Program-made: the position numbers and the translations under genes
In this document: in pieces, positions 63,601 through 64,000 of the stretch
How positions within the stretch are numbered: the stretch's first letter is position 1
Layout of the letters: each line of letters starts with the position of its first letter
Assembly (NCBI RefSeq): GCF_003206715.1
Contig: NZ_PZJU01000049.1
Span: 62,001 to 126,000, forward strand
Direction: 5' to 3'
Length of the DNA stretch: 64,000 bases
Source: Salinicola peritrichatus
GTDB lineage: Bacteria; Pseudomonadota; Gammaproteobacteria; Pseudomonadales; Halomonadaceae
The notes under the pieces: generated by a model
The model's database searches: none
Seen by the model: the letters and a program-made list of their open reading frames with translations, nothing else
Told to the model about the DNA's origin: nothing

Positions 63601-64000
63601 TCGATCCGAGCGCCTGGCGCATCGATCAGCTCGAACCGCACCTGATCATGAACCTGCGCGTGGTCGACCACGAGGGCAAGACCCTGGGCGAGGGACGGGA
63701 CCTGCGTGCCTTGCGCGAGCGCTTCAGCGCGGCGGCGGCGGAGGGCGCCCGCGCCATGGCGCGGGAACAGCGCGACGACGCCGAAACCCTCGACGACCTG
63801 CCCGAGTCGGCGTTGCCGGATTCGCGTACCACCAGCCAGGCCGGGATTCAGGTCGAGGTCTATCCGGCATTGGTGGCGGAAGGCGACGAGCTGCGTATTG
63901 CCTGGTTCGACCATGCCGAGCGGGCGGCGGCGGCGCACCGCGACGGTATCGTGCGACTGGCGCGCCGGCGCTTGCCCGATACGGTGCGCTACATTCAGCG
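60660..64000 (+). CDS. hrpA: ATP-dependent RNA helicase HrpA (partial, runs off the window)
   Basis: DEAH-box helicase; in E. coli HrpA rescues stalled ribosomes and affects mRNA processing. The 1113 residues in view contain GETGSGKTT (104-112), HTQPRRLAARSVA, DEAH (201-204), SATID, the ATNVAETSLTVPGIRYVID segment and the QRKGRCGRVAEG arginine-finger block. The HA2/OB region and part of the long C-terminal domain follow. TTG 60660 is preferred for its GAGGAT ribosome site; an in-frame ATG at 60600 would translate through the hairpin. The C-terminus lies beyond 64000. Confidence 0.93.
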   Translation, partial: MSATASQSLQALNDLQRRLDACLLRDAFEQRKRLARLARRAQEGKPIDRSLREIEARLAASSEIVERRRRQPVTLEYPESLPVAAKRESILEALREHPVVIVAGETGSGKTTQLPKLCLELGLGRRGMIGHTQPRRLAARSVASRVAEELRVPLGEQVGYQVRFTDQSSDDTLVKLITDGILLAETQHDPDLLRYEAIIIDEAHERSLNIDFLLGYLKRLTARRPDLKVIITSATIDVERLSRHFSIERAGETWPAPVVEVSGRAYPVEVHYRPLVRETREEDDLTLQEGILAAVDEIERIEREKRWYSGPRDILIFLPGEREIRETADTLRRAELKSTEILPLYARLSNAEQNRVFQSHAGRRIVLATNVAETSLTVPGIRYVIDPGLVRMSRYSFRAKVQRLPIEPVSQASADQRKGRCGRVAEGVCIRLYSEEDFLSRPEFTEPEIQRTNLASVILSMLSLKLGDVLEFPFVDTPDARFVRDGYRLLFELGAVDAGEHLTQLGRRLARLPIDPRLARMVLAGEQFGCLRETLIVVSALAIQDPRERPAEKRQAADQRHKQWDDPNSDFVAWLNLWQGFEAAREELSGNQLRRWCRDQYLSYLRLREWHDTYRQLRQLTREMKLELSSAMRPAEGEDEPPRVDAQRLHQALLAGLLSNLGQLQESREFLGARNRRFLIHPSSGLSRKPPKWVMAGELVETSRLYARDVARIKPEWIEPQAAHLIKRAYSDPHWERKRAQVVALEQVTLFGLPIVSGRRVDYAKVAPTEARELFIRRALVEGDYQTRAPFFEHNRAMMAEVEDLEDRARKRDILVDEETLFAFYDERIPADVAGGRSFENWRKQAERETPDILKLDKAALMAREADEVSVEQYPDELVYNGVRYPLSYHFAPGASDDGVTLTVPAVMLAQLPEGRLSWLVPGLLREKCIALLKALPKPLRRQVVPIPDWVDAALATLTPDERPVEEALGEFLRVKTGIRLDPSAWRIDQLEPHLIMNLRVVDHEGKTLGEGRDLRALRERFSAAAAEGARAMAREQRDDAETLDDLPESALPDSRTTSQAGIQVEVYPALVAEGDELRIAWFDHAERAAAAHRDGIVRLARRRLPDTVRYIQ

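Noticed and set aside
61518-63938. 806-aa open frame opposite hrpA
   Set aside because: Shadow frame; HrpA motifs are intact on the plus strand across the same bases.

Overview
The window is high-GC gammaproteobacterial chromosome and most resembles Halomonadaceae (Halomonas or a close relative). The grounds are the gyrA-serC-pheA-tyrA/aroA-cmk-rpsA gene order, a fused TyrA-AroA, acidic insertions and an acidic tail in GyrA, and typical gammaproteobacterial housekeeping genes (lapAB, ihfB, sdhE-ygfX, ycgL-ycgN, 4.5S RNA next to dnaX). This assignment is inferred from gene content only. No tRNA, 16S/23S/5S rRNA or CRISPR array was seen.

Layout. 1-10.2 kb: end of a thioesterase-like gene, gyrA, then the serine/aromatic amino-acid block serC, pheA, tyrA-aroA, cmk and rpsA. 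10.2-19.3 kb: a small Cys-rich gene behind a Fur-box-like promoter, trmJ and a GNAT gene, groES-groEL behind a heat-shock-type promoter, fxsA, a ComEA-like protein, pyrF, lapA-lapB, ihfB, sdhE-ygfX and a tautomerase. 19.3-34.4 kb: envelope functions, namely two loci of DUF883 (YqjD/ElaB) membrane proteins, an RND efflux pair without an outer-membrane partner, an HI0933-type flavoprotein, a TetR regulator divergent from a large DgcA/StcD-like demethylase, phospholipase A1 and an MscK-type channel. 34.4-41.6 kb: a tlyA / solute-binding protein / tctE / tctD overlapping operon, divergent from the tctCBA tripartite tricarboxylate transporter.

41.6-48.0 kb is accessory. A relaxase (DUF3363-like) C-terminal relic is followed by a MerR regulator divergent from an alpha/beta-hydrolase and an MFS exporter, a decayed MmyB-like regulator gene, a Phd-PIN toxin-antitoxin pair, two tiny coupled ORFs, and a LysR / aldo-keto reductase pair. 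48.3-60.6 kb: 4.5S RNA, dnaX-ebfC-recR, rnd-ycgL-ycgN, an oligopeptidase B, a small membrane protein, a membrane-anchored VWA protein and a fadD-like acyl-CoA ligase. hrpA runs off the right edge.

The most notable non-coding structure is a ~125-129-bp imperfect palindrome. It is present twice in the same orientation (48467-48595 and 53969-54090) on either side of the dnaX-ycgN block, with a degraded third piece at 56866-56927. Other signals include a Fur-box-like promoter, long perfect hairpins at convergent gene ends, and dyad operators next to each divergent regulator. I did not find a clearly new multi-gene system. The best candidates for undescribed biology are the dispersed palindromic element, the Fur-box Cys-rich gene and the VWA/membrane-protein pair.
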